In this document: positions 44,055 to 54,651 of the stretch, piece by piece
Layout of the letters: the number at the start of each line of letters is the position of its first letter
Position numbering within the stretch: position 1 is the stretch's first letter
Origin: Chaetoceros tenuissimus
Taxonomy: Eukaryota; Bacillariophyta; Thalassiosirophyceae; Chaetocerotales; Chaetocerotaceae
Assembly: GCA_021927905.1 (NCBI GenBank)
Contig: BLLK01000046.1
Span: 124,001 to 188,000, forward strand
Direction: 5' to 3'
DNA: 64,000 nt
The notes under the pieces: generated by a model
Databases searched by the model: none
Told to the model about the DNA's origin: nothing
What the model saw: the letters and a program-made list of their open reading frames with translations, nothing else
Program-made: the position numbers and the translations under genes

Positions 44055-44942
44055 CTATGATCTGTCGTATCCCTTTCCTTTGGAGCTAGATCCCTTCATG
44101 GACTTTCCTCCCTTTCCTTTGCCTCCCTTGCTCTTCGGACTCTTGGAAGACTTCGGACTCTTGGATGACTTCGTAGACTTGCTTCCCTTGGAGCTAGATG
44201 AGCTTCCCTTGCTCTTAGAGCTCTTGGAGCTCTTCGGACTCTTGGAAGACTTTGGACTCTTGGATGATTTCATAGACTTGCTTCCCTTGGAAGAGCTGCC
44301 CTTGGAGCTAGATGAGCTTCCCTTGCCCTTGGAGCTAGATGAAGTTTCTTCGAGTTGTCTTCTTTCTGGCTCATCTGCGCTTCCCTTTCCTTTGGAGCTA
44401 GATCCCTTCATGGACTTTCCTCCCTTTCCTTTGCCTCCCTTTCCTTTTCCTCCTTTACTCTTCGGACTCTTGGATGACTTTGGACTCTTGGAGCTCTTCG
44501 GACTCTTGGATGACTTCATTGACTTGCTTCCCTTGGAAGAGCTGCCCTTGGAGCTAGATGAGCTTCCCTTGCCCTTGGATGATGAAGATTCTTCGAGTTG
44601 TCTTGTTTCTGGTTCGTCTGCGCTTCCCTTTCCTTTGGAGCTAGAGGATCCCTTCATTGACTTTCCTCCCTTTCCTTTGCCTCCCTTTCCTTTTCCTCCC
44701 TTACTCTTCGGACTCTTGGATGACTTTGGACTCTTTGAAGACTTTGGACTCTTGGATGATTTCATAGACTTGCTTCCCTTGGAAGAGCTGCCCTTGGAGC
44801 TAGATGAGCTTCCCTTGCCCTTGGATGAAGAGTCAAGATGACCGTCAAGATGACGAGCATATTCAGCAGATACTGGAGTAGTGATGGCAAGAAGTGCCAA
44901 ACATGCAAAGATGAGGAGAGCGATACTTCTAGTGATGTTCAT
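44055..44942 (-). CDS. Silaffin-like secreted Lys/Ser/Gly-rich protein, left copy
   Basis: 295 residues, single exon. A signal peptide (SIALLIFACLALLAITTPVSA) is followed by YARHL-D, an RXL-type processing site. The rest is repetitive: SSSSKGSSSKGSKSMK, runs of KSSKSPKSS, then GGKGKGGKGKGGKSMKGS, each period closing with SADEPE(T/R)RQLEE, again containing an RQL processing site. Such spacing of Lys pairs separated by small residues, with Ser for phosphorylation, is characteristic of silaffins, which carry polyamine-modified lysines and promote silica precipitation in the silica deposition vesicle. Three repeat periods are present. Composition, signal peptide and RXL sites are seen directly; the silica role is inferred from family knowledge. 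Confidence 0.82.
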   Translation of the reverse strand: MNITRSIALLIFACLALLAITTPVSAEYARHLDGHLDSSSKGKGSSSSSKGSSSKGSKSMKSSKSPKSSKSPKSSKSPKSKGGKGKGGKGKGGKSMKGSSSSKGKGSADEPETRQLEESSSSKGKGSSSSSKGSSSKGSKSMKSSKSPKSSKSPKSSKSPKSKGGKGKGGKGKGGKSMKGSSSKGKGSADEPERRQLEETSSSSKGKGSSSSSKGSSSKGSKSMKSSKSPKSSKSPKSSKSSKSKGSSSSSKGSKSTKSSKSPKSSKSPKSKGGKGKGGKSMKGSSSKGKGYDRS

Positions 44943-45597
44943 GTTATATGTAGTAAATTAATCACTTCAAACAAATGATTGCGTGTAATTGGTGAGAGTG
45001 TAATTATGAGTTTGAAAGAAAAAAGTAAAGTGAGCGGCAAGAAGGAAAGCACTGTTTGGCACAGAGATGGTATGGATTTTATTGAGAAGTCTGTGGGACC
45101 AATCCAACGGGAAAATTCTACTATTCTCATTGTCATTATACGACAATAGGACTTTTATCATTCATCCTTCATTTCACACATCTCATTTCATTGTCAGTTC
45201 TCTCAATGGTCTTTTGATGCTGTCCGCGAAATAAAATGCATTCAATCTTTTAAAGTGATTTGCTTTTGAAATAAAAATACATAGATGCGGTATATTCACT
45301 TTATTATTGTTGAAAATGTGAGATGAAAATTTAGATCTAAATTGATGTAAAATTATAATAAAAAAGTCTCTCTTAAAGATGAAGAAAGTTCGTTGGATTG
45401 GTCCCACAGACTTCTCAATAAAATCCATACCATCTCTGTGCCAAACAGTGTTTTCCTTCCTGCCGCTCACTTTACTTTTTTCTTTCAAACTCATTAATTA
45501 TACATCTCACGCGAGGGCTATTTAATACCAAGAAATCACTTGCATTTCTCAGTTTTTCTATATCATCTACTGCAGTGATTAATTTACTACATATAAC

Positions 45598-46407
45598 ATG
45601 AACATCGCTAGAAGTATCGCTCTCCTCATCTTTGCATGTTTGGCACTTCTTGCCATCACTACTCCAGTATCTGCTGAATATGCTCGTCATCTTGACGGTC
45701 ATCTTGACTCTTCATCCAAGGGCAAGGGAAGCTCATCTAGCTCCAAGGGCAGCTCTTCCAAGGGAAGCAAGTCTATGAAATCATCCAAGAGTCCAAAGTC
45801 TTCAAAGAGTCCTAAGAGCTCCAAGAGTCCGAAGAGCAAGGGAGGCAAAGGAAAGGGAGGCAAAGGAAAGGGAGGAAAGTCAATGAAGGGATCCTCTAGC
45901 TCCAAAGGAAAGGGAAGCGCAGATGAGCCAGAAAGACAACTCGACAACTCGGGCAAGGGAAGCTCATCTAGCTCCATCTTCCAAGGGAAGCAAGTCCAAG
46001 AGGCAAGAGGAAGCTCAAAGGAAAGGGAGGAAAGTCTGAAGGGATCTAGCTCCAAAGGAAAGGGAAGCGCAGATGAGCCAGAAAGAAGACAACTCGAAGA
46101 AACTTCATCTAGCTCCAAGGGCAAGGGAAGCTCATCTAGCTCCAAGGGAAGCTCTTCCAAGGGAAGCAAGTCTATGAAATCATCCAAGAGTCCAAAGTCA
46201 TCCAAGAGTCCGAAGAGCTCCAAGAGCTCTAAGAGCAAGGGAAGCTCATCTAGCTCCAAGGGAAGCTCTTCCAAGGGAAGCAAGTCTACGAAGTCATCCA
46301 AGAGTCCGAAGTCTTCCAAGAGTCCGAAGAGCAAGGGAGGCAAAGGAAAGGGAGGAAAGTCCATGAAGGGATCTAGCTCCAAAGGAAAGGGATACGACAG
46401 ATCATAG
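45598..46407 (+). CDS. Silaffin-like secreted Lys/Ser/Gly-rich protein, right copy
   Basis: 269 residues, single exon, head-to-head with the left copy. The signal peptide and first 100 residues are nearly identical (ITRS against IARS at position 3-6). The middle period is shortened and contains an anomalous stretch (IFQGKQVQEARGSSKEREES) where the usual Ser/Lys repeat is read in a shifted frame before the normal frame returns at LKGSSSKGKGSADEPE. The last period has an extra SSSKGSSSKGSKS-type unit relative to the left copy. Function is inferred as for the left copy: a silica-associated protein processed after RXL sites. A TATTTAATA element lies about 70 bp upstream (near 45520) and is missing from the left copy. 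Confidence 0.82.
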   Translation: MNIARSIALLIFACLALLAITTPVSAEYARHLDGHLDSSSKGKGSSSSSKGSSSKGSKSMKSSKSPKSSKSPKSSKSPKSKGGKGKGGKGKGGKSMKGSSSSKGKGSADEPERQLDNSGKGSSSSSIFQGKQVQEARGSSKEREESLKGSSSKGKGSADEPERRQLEETSSSSKGKGSSSSSKGSSSKGSKSMKSSKSPKSSKSPKSSKSSKSKGSSSSSKGSSSKGSKSTKSSKSPKSSKSPKSKGGKGKGGKSMKGSSSKGKGYDRS

Positions 46408-46660
46408 GCGATAGATATCTAAGTTTCATGTGTTGAATGCGATCGTGGATTGAGTAGAGGCGCCTTCCAAATTTGTATATGTAAGAGCAGCATCCTCAAT
46501 TTGTATATCACGAGAGTAAATAAATAAATAAAAATATAAAAATAGAAATTATTTGAAATTGTTGCATTTTCTTTGTACCATTTGAGTTCGTTTGTATGAA
46601 TTTCAATTCTCAAATTTGTAACTTGAAATTCTTCCCTCTAAGTAAGTCTACGAATTTTTC

Positions 46661-49600
46661 TCACTTTCTCCGTAGGTTACGCTTCATTGATTTGTTCTTT
46701 GATAATGTTTTTGGATCTCCTACTTCGACAAAATCAATGAGTTCTACTTTGCTCTCTTTGCCAAAGTTAGGTAAAGTTTGTTTCAGTTGTTGTGTTCCAC
46801 ATAGATGTGATATTGTTTGGCACCAAAGCAAGGAACCTTCATTAGTATCAAAGATATATGGATTGGTTAATCTTTTCTCCTTTCTTTCTTCCGCCAACAA
46901 ATCAACAAGGAATCTAACACAGAGAGTTCCTTGCGGCGAATGTAGAACAAGATCATCCTCCATGACTTTACCCCAGCGATCGTTTGTAATAGGTATGAAC
47001 TTGGATTTACTTTCGCTGTCATCAGTCCAAAATTCACAGTGGAAATCGATCCTTGTTGCTTCAGCTTTTTCGATATCATTCTTTTTCTCTTTTTTCGTCA
47101 AGATATGTTTAGTACCAGGAGGCATACGAACAACCTTGATCTCAGTTATGTCACTGATAGGAAGTCTTCCTAAAACTTCTCTACCTACAACAACATCTGA
47201 AAGACTGATACCCTTTCCCCCTTTTTGCTGCCTCAGCTTCTTTTTCAACTCTACAATTTTACTATCAATTTGATCATCCCATAAACCACTAATAGGTTTA
47301 GGACTTAGCCAGACAATTTCGAACTTCGTCATGACAACATCCACCTCTTCCCAATTATCAAGTAGCGGCAACCACTTACACTGACATCTTCTCATACTCC
47401 TTACCAGCGCAGCTGCCGGACGTACAAAGTTGTACTCGTTATCATCATTAATTTTTCCACCTATCGAACTTTCACTGATACTAATTTGCCTTTCTACAAA
47501 AGAGTGCTTTCTCATGGATGACGGTGTCATAATGGAATCATTACAGACATCTGGGGCAAATGAAATTCTCCTGGAGCTATCCTTGTGGTCTCGAGTGAGG
47601 CTTTGCTTCGGCATTGACTCAATTCCAAGCATTGCTTCGAGGAGTAGTCCACTAAACATACCGTGATCCTTCACAATATCAGGATATTTTACGATAGCAG
47701 CAGCCCAGAGTTCAGCGATAGTCCCCTTTTCATTCTCAAAGTTCAGTTTTTGAATATCATGATTATTGATAGCCTTTTCTTCTAGTCTTTTTTTTTCAAT
47801 CGTGTGGTCCAGTTCTGATAAATGAGAGGATTTGCATCCACAAGTCAGTTTCTTCGCTACTGAGAATCTCAGTAACCGACAAGCAATCAAAGCACACCAT
47901 GGCTCCAAAGAACCAACTCCTCCACACAATCTTGCCCCAAAAGCGGGGCAACAGTGATGGTATATATCACAAGTACCATAATTGCTATCATAAGATTCTG
48001 CTAAAAATCTATAAGCAGATAATGTGGTTTTCCCTTCACATTCACAACATCTCTTCACCTCTGCACGAAGAAAGATAGCAAGGCATGAAACGGCGAGGAT
48101 CACATCCAACATGCCAGCAACAACCATAAAAGAACTCTCATCTACATCCCTGTATACAAAAGCCTGAGTTGCACCTTCAATAATGAATCCAAGAAACCAA
48201 ACAACCACAATCCAAAAAGTTGCTGGTCGGCTCACAAAGTCCCAAGTATTCTGGTTATCTAATCAAGAGCGCAAGTTAGATAAAATGCTATTTAGAAAAA
48301 TAAAGCATTTTCCATTAATATTCTCACCTTCAATCGCACATGTATCTAATAGTATCAATTCAATTCGTACTGCTATCATGAAAAATGCAATCATTGTGCC
48401 AAAAACGGCAGATGCTTGTCTATATTTTTTGTTTACATATAGTCCACGCAAAGATTCCGCAAGATCAAACCTTCCACTCGGTTCTTCGCATTCAAAATCG
48501 ATAATATCGGGGATTCCAGACGAATGAATACTTCTTTCAGATGATACACTGCCATCAGATTCGACGGAAGCTTCTTCTTCATCACTCTCACCGTCTTCAG
48601 CGATTGGAGTGATAAATTTTTTCTTTCGTAATGACATAGGGATTTCTTCCTTCGTTTGAGTTTTATGAGGGGGACAAAACATTTTTGGTGCAAGGGAGAA
48701 ACATGGTTCTTGGGCAGCGGTTGAGCCAGAAGAACTTTGATCATCACCAATTTGTGCTGCTGTGTTGACATCGGTAATTGGTACAGACATTTCAGACTGC
48801 ATCAAAAACACACCAGTGGAGACAGATTTCTGTCTTCTAGATCTTCGTGGTTCTATCACAGGTACTTCTCTCTCTATTTGACTTTCATCTCTCTCTAAGT
48901 CAGTTCTAAGATTTTCAGGGGTTCCTGAAACCATTCTCATGGCAGCTACACCATCAGATATCGACTTGTGTCGTGTTCGTTGGCGAGTCTCGATTCCATA
49001 CTTTAAATCAGGCAAATCTTTGGCATCCTTTTTCACAAATTCTGATAGTTTCGTTAGCTGTTCATCCTGATTCATATAATCTTTTCCCTCTCTCCCTCCT
49101 GAAATGTCATGACCTGTTGGAGATTTCATGAGTAAAACTCCAGTAGATGCAGACTTCTGTCTTTTCTGTCTCTTTTTGCCGTCTTGACCTCTTACATTAT
49201 GACGACTGGACAAAGGAAGAGTTGTTTTTCCAGGCAAAGGGGTATCTTCTCCTTGTAGAGCTTTTGCTGCAACTGCTGACGTTCCAGAAAACATTCGCAT
49301 AGCAGCGACTCCGTCAGAAATAGACTTGTGCCTTGGTCTTGCTCTTTGTCGTCCACTGGATTTGGTAAAATCACCAGAAAGCTGCGGGAGATCTGATGAT
49401 TCTTTCTTCACTAATGCACTCAGTTTTGTCAGTTTGATGCTCTGAGAACTCATATTGGTCCTCGCCGAAGTATCTAGGTCAAAATCATCCTGTACCTGCT
49501 TTGGCTTTAGATGCCTATCCGAAGAACCAGTCATTATTTTCTGGAAAAACTTCAATTTTGTTATATGATCAAGGGCATGACTTTTCTTAGCTTCTTTCAT

Positions 49601-51387
49601 GAACTTAGCTTTCTTCTTTCGCAGAGTTTGCGATCTTGTTAAATTATCGTTTACTTCGATATAATCTAATTCATCTTGTCTATGTAGCCGAGCCTCATTC
49701 AACTCGAAAGAAGCCTTTAAATCGTTCAAATGCTGCTGATTGACGAGTTCACCTAAGCTGGTACATTGTGTGAACTGCGGTATGATGAAGGCCCAAATCC
49801 CCTGCGTCAACGAACAAGGGGTGTTAAATACAGAAAAACAAATATTTTGCATATAAAATTCTGAAATCTGCCTTACCACAAATAAAAGATAGCAAATAGA
49901 AGGCGCTAGTACGTAGAGTCCAACCCATTTCAATGGGGTTTCCTTTGATAACACAGTGTTGTTGAAAACCAACAGAATTCCAAACGCTAGGGCATAACCA
50001 AACTGCATAAATTGACAAAGGTAAACAATGTATTCCGGCTCTCCTCCCCAAAAATAACTCTTTTGCCCAATACTATCCCCTTCATCATGACTACTTGGAT
50101 CAGCTATCAAGCCTCCAAAGATAGAGCTACGGCGATCTCCAAAATTATGCTCAGACTTTGCATCTTCATCTTGTGCTTTGCCATTCTTTTTGATCCACTC
50201 TTCATTCTTCATGATGACGAAGAAAATCTTTTTCATTTTCAGTGATACGGCAACGGATACAAGTACAAACATGACGGTGTAACCTATATAAACCCACGAT
50301 AATGTTACTGGAATACTATCTTCATCTTTTGTCTGTGTTGTAATGACACCTGTGATGAAGAACAGTAAATTAGTACTTGCTAGAAGAATGAGCCAGGAAA
50401 AGGTAGTGATGTGTACTAATTTCGTGAATACATCGGTCATGCATAGACGAAGATAGGATGACACTCGAAACTTTGGATCTAAGGAATATCTCTCAATGAA
50501 ATGTACTCGTAATTCATGAAAACGAACTTGAACTAGCAATTTCTTGTACTTCATATCCAGCATTTGTCTCACATTTGCTTGAAGAATACTATATGGCGAA
50601 TGGATTAGCTTCAAAAATAGGCCAGTTTCCCCAGAAGCTTCGTACTCAAGTGTTTGCTCTCCAACCCCATTCTCAGCAGTTTTGTGGTTGTTGGCATTTT
50701 TCTTCACATTTTTAATAGCATCAATGTGTTTGCTAATAGCGTCGAATTCTTTTCGCACAGCAACGTAATGATCTAGATCAATAGTTTCAAGCTTATCCCA
50801 TTGTTTTTCAGCTATGCGAATGGCAAAAAAGTAGAGCAGACAGGACATAATTGCATTAATGATTGCTACAAAGAAGAGAGTAAAATGCACGTTTGCAAAT
50901 ACTTTCTCAACTTTAATGTTCAAATCGGCATAGTAGTGGTGAACGAGAAAGATGACTGCTTCCACGATTCCTAGGGTTGATACTGAGTAGATAAGGTGAC
51001 GAAAGTGATGAGTAAGTGTTAATCAAAAGTTGAAGAAACACATTAGAATTTTGCGATTATGTTCCATGATTTGGAAATTCATATAGATTCACTTGAGTAC
51101 TTACGTTCATGATAAACAGCCTCCAAAACGTTTTCAAAGAATTCTTTCCCCTTTGCATATTTGTCAATCAAATGCCTTAGAACACCTACGATCAATAGAA
51201 GCGATAGAGTAACCACAGCCATAGCCAAAACAGTGAAGTCAATCACTGCTGGTTCTGCAGCCAAAAGTCTTTCTTGCGACTCATTATCATAGATGAAGAA
51301 TTCCTCTTGCTGATGTAAAAATGAGGTTGCATTGAACCCCGCGTCTGCTCCTAATGGAGACATTGTCGAAGATATGTTTTCTTCCAT
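46661..51387 (-). CDS. MLO-like multipass membrane protein with repeated phospho-motif region
   Basis: Exons 51387-51105, 50982-49877, 49801-48328 and 48258-46661 with introns of 122, 75 and 69 bp give 1486 residues. The N-terminal half has the MLO pattern: a first membrane helix, a cytosolic helix ending LEAVYHELSTLGIVEAVIF, then FTLFFVAIINAIMSCLLYFF, RIAEKQWDKLE, VRFHELRVHFIERY, and further helices to WAFIIPQFTQC. Three more membrane helices come late (VFGTMIAFFMIAVRI, WIVVVWFLGFIIEG, MLDVILAVSCLAIFL). Between them is a soluble region with duplicated modules: LTKLS.(L/F)VKK...DLP, RHKSISDGVAAMRM and R(K/R)QKS.STGV.LM, rich in Arg-x-x-Ser sites. The 75-nt intron is inferred; it is stopless and in frame. 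MLO proteins are calcium-channel-like membrane proteins. Family moderate. Confidence 0.68.
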
Positions 51388-51975
51388 AGTTTAATTTTTA
51401 TGAGAGAGTGTGCATCCAAATGTAGAATGTCGTTATGTTTTTATAAATATGGGTCAGTACTACTTATGGGTTACGTTATTTGAGGAGAATCGAAGAGATT
51501 CAGAGAGGTTCAATATGTGTGCGTGTGATGGATGTCCACAAGTACCTCTACTTACGTAGAGAGAAGGTCAGAGAACTTTTCGAACCAGAAGCCATTAGCT
51601 GCTGAGAATTGAGAAATAGGGACTTCATCGAACGGACTCAAATTTTGCTCATTTTTGAGATTTTCCGACTAATTTGCCTTTTGATATCATAACCTATTTT
51701 TATTTTTTCGAATGGGTACTATCCTGGCCAAAGTACAGTCCATCATCAACCTCAACCTCTCATCGCCTCCAGCTGTAAAAACGCACAAACGTATCAACAT
51801 CAAAAAAGCCAATTGATTATTTCGATTTTACTTCATCTGATAGTGTTTGATTACAAAGAAATAAGTCTTTCTTTATCAGTTTCATTAATCTCTACAAATA
51901 ATTACTTTTCTATAAAGCATCATCAGCTATAACTACAAGACTTTTTCAGATCCATAAACGCAAAATAACAATACA
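51388..51975. promoter_or_regulatory. Divergent intergenic region
   Basis: 588 bp between the MLO-like gene and the secreted-protein gene. A TACGTA lies at 51553-51558. The last 100 bp before ATG 51976 are AT-rich leader. No ORF or RNA is supported. Confidence 0.35.
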
Positions 51976-53601
51976 ATGGCTCGCATCACATCAGCAGCTC
52001 TGGCAATCCTTCTATGCCTTACAAATCCAATTGAGACAATTGCAGGAACAACAATCATTAACTCATCAGGTTCACTTTCACGCAACTCAATCTCTCAGTC
52101 ATCAGTAGGAAACGGAATCGTTGCAGTACTTTCATCTCCAGGAACTCCATCTTTCTTTGGACAGACTGAAGATGTTACACTTGAAACAGGAAATATTTCC
52201 ATTCTATCTTCACCTGGAGCAACTCTCGCGGGCACATCTCCTCTTGCAAAAGGAAGTGGAGCAGCAGCTGCAGCTTCAGTAGCTGGAAGTATAATTGTAT
52301 CAGGAATTACAGAGTCTGATTTGGAAAATGGATTAGATGACACCAGACATGGACATACTTTGACTGCTATCTTCAAAGGACATTTGATGTCAAAGGCGAG
52401 CGACGAGAAAGTTTCATTGATTATTGCAGTTCCAGAAGGGGCTGACGAGGATTCTGTTTTGAAAGATGTGGAAGCTGTCTTTGATACTGCAAGCACTGAA
52501 CTTGGAAGTGATGCAAAATTGGACGATTTGTACAATGTCTCTGTAGAATGTGTAGCATCTGAAGCTGATGCACAGCGTGTAAGTAGGGCAGACTTTTGAA
52601 GGAGGCTATTCTTTTTTTTCTTGGTTGATTCTCATCTCTTTTTCCATATTTTCCTTTCACAGGTTTTGACAAACGCATCTGAAGCAGCAGCACAAACTTC
52701 CATCCCATCCGATGTATCCTCCAAAATTGCAGAAGTGTACACTTTAATTGATGAAAATACATCTGAGGCATGTCCAACAGAGACAGCAGCAATTCTTGCT
52801 TGTGACGATAGTTTTGCAAGAAATCATAGAACTGCTAGAGCAAAACTTGCTTCTTGGAAATCTCGTACAGCACGTGGACTTACAGTTGATTCTTTTGGTT
52901 CCCAAGCAGATCAACTTCTTCAAAAAACAATGGATTCCTTTGACAGAGATACCATATCGGCAGCAGGTATTGCAGGTTCTGTGGCATCATACCGTCTTGA
53001 AGTGAGATCTAAGCTTCAAGCTCGTGTGGAGTCTGCAGTTCGTGATTTGTTTGAGACACAAGTGGATATTTTGTCAAAATCAACCTTGAAAAAGTTCAAT
53101 GCTCTTCTTCTTCGCAAACATGGGAAGGATAATGAGGGCAAGGAACAATTCTACAACGATAATGCGGCAGCTGTCCGATCTGCAGCTTTTGTATTTGACT
53201 CCAGTGTTGAAGATTTAGAAGTACCTTCTCTATCCCTGACTAAAGCAAAAGCTTCACAGGAAATGAGCACTCAACTAAACACAGCACTACTTACTTTCCC
53301 AGATAGCCCTGCAGCAAAATTGAAGGATATGGAAAAAGTAAAGAATGCAGTGAGCAAACAAAAACAGCCAAAGCAAAAGGGCGAACCAAGTGTAGACATT
53401 GGACTTGACTTGGTTGCAATGATCCGTCCTGATGGATTCGGTAATTTACAAGGATTCGGAGGATACCAATTAGGGGGAAACAATATTATTGTTGGAATTC
53501 ACAATGATGCTGACGAACCAGGTGTTATTTCACAATTCGGAGGAAAGAGACCGCCATTCCTTAGAGTTCAACCAAAGTTGAAGGTAGATATTGAACTTTA
53601 A
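51976..53601 (+). CDS. Secreted/ER protein of unknown function
   Basis: Exons 51976-52578 and 52663-53601, split by an 84-bp GT-AG intron in phase 0, give 513 residues. A signal peptide of about 23 residues (ITSAALAILLCLTNPIETIAG) opens the protein. The N-terminal third is Ser/Gly/Ala-rich beta-type sequence. The middle is helical and Ala/Lys-rich (SKSTLKKFNALLLRKHG). The C-terminus has a compact conserved-looking block: GLDLVAMIRPDGFGNLQGFG, then IVGIHNDADEP and SQFGGKRPPFLRVQPKL. I do not recognise the family; similar C-terminal blocks occur in stramenopile proteins as far as I recall. No retention signal of the KDEL type is present. Confidence 0.7.
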
Positions 53602-53727
53602 TTGTAGTAGGGTCTAAATTAAAATATTCTATAGTAGAAACTTATTGCAATTTTTAAGAAATCAAATTTCTTTTTTGAATCGAAGATAAATAGTACCTTA
53701 TCATGAACACTGTTCTGGAGAAGGACA

Positions 53728-54381
53728 ATGGAGATAACTATCTCCAAAAAGTTGCAAACGAGAGATTCAGTCAAAAGTATAGTATGTAAAGCTTCAGGAT
53801 TGTACGAGTCGTCTATTGTCATGTATTTGGATCTATCCAATTCAATGATGTCATCCAAGAGTCTGACTATTTTGAAGACTCTAGATTGGAATTGTCTGAA
53901 GGAGCTGAATGTCTCCCACAATAAAATACAAAGAGTAGATGGAGATTTCCTTCTCAAGATGCCCTTGCTTCAACGACTAAATCTGTCATTCAATGCTTTG
54001 GAGAGTATCCCAACTTTTATTTCTAAGAAAAGAGAGTTGAGTCTATCATCGCTAGCATTGGAGGGCAACAGAATCTCAAACGTCAAAGATATCAAGAAAT
54101 TATACCCCCTTTCGAAATGTCTCAAACGAATTTCATTTCAAGGCCACGGTGATGAAAGCGCTTGTACCATCTGCACAAATTTAAATTACTATAGACTTGT
54201 TCAAGAAACGCTGCCAAATTTGATCATCTTGGATTATGGCTTATTTCCAACTCATGCTTCCTTACTCCAACAATGTAAAAAAGATCTTGATAGTATTGAC
54301 GAAAAGATCACAGAGATTAGTAAATGGAAGAAAAGTATGGATGAATCAGAGGGGCAAGAAGTATCATCTTTGAAGTTCTAG
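53728..54381 (+). CDS. Small leucine-rich-repeat protein
   Basis: 217 residues, single exon. About four LRR units lie at residues 30-125: IVMYLDLSNSMMSSKS, LKELNVSHNKIQRVDG, LQRLNLSFNALESIP and LSSLALEGNRISNV, with the LxxLxLxxN core. A cap-like block (LPNLIILDYGLFP) and a helical tail follow, as in SDS22/U2A'-type LRR proteins. No targeting signal is visible. It probably acts as a binding scaffold; the partner cannot be read from the sequence. Confidence 0.72.
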   Translation: MEITISKKLQTRDSVKSIVCKASGLYESSIVMYLDLSNSMMSSKSLTILKTLDWNCLKELNVSHNKIQRVDGDFLLKMPLLQRLNLSFNALESIPTFISKKRELSLSSLALEGNRISNVKDIKKLYPLSKCLKRISFQGHGDESACTICTNLNYYRLVQETLPNLIILDYGLFPTHASLLQQCKKDLDSIDEKITEISKWKKSMDESEGQEVSSLKF

Positions 54382-54651
54382 AGACTTTATTCTTCCAGAT
54401 ATACTCACAAAGAAATGGAATCAATCCAAACATGTAACACAATCTAGACAACTGCTCTTAGTCGTTTCACGTAATTAGAATACTTATTAATAAACTGTTG
54501 TTGTCAAATCTTTCCTTATATTTTTATATCATTATAAAAACGATGGTTTCAGGATCAAATGTTTTGAACAAAATCGAAACGAAAACAAACGAGAAGCGAA
54601 TGATTCTCAACTTGAATAAACAAGAGACACAGAAACCATTGTTCCGAGCCC

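Larger units (their letters stand above)
43890..46578. repeat. Inverted duplication with two silaffin-like genes, 281-bp spacer
   Basis: Left arm about 43890-45109 and right arm about 45391-46578 are reverse complements, each carrying one complete silaffin-like gene with its 5' leader and 3' region. Identity remains high even outside coding sequence: the 3' flank containing AGATATCTAAGTTTCATGTG and the 5' block with ATGGTATGGATTTTATTG match almost base for base. Similarity stops abruptly at CCAATCCAACG on both inner edges. The spacer 45110-45390 shows no gene. Small indels distinguish the arms, chiefly near the start codons and within the coding repeats. The genes are divergently transcribed. 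Confidence 0.9.

Noticed and set aside
44080-44841. Long open frame antisense to the left silaffin-like gene, rich in Leu/Pro/Phe
   Set aside because: It is the mirror of codon-repetitive Lys/Ser DNA; the same artefact appears opposite the right copy. No signal or domain.
44055-46407. Short regular DNA repeats resembling a CRISPR array
   Set aside because: They are codon repeats inside secreted-protein genes with no spacers.
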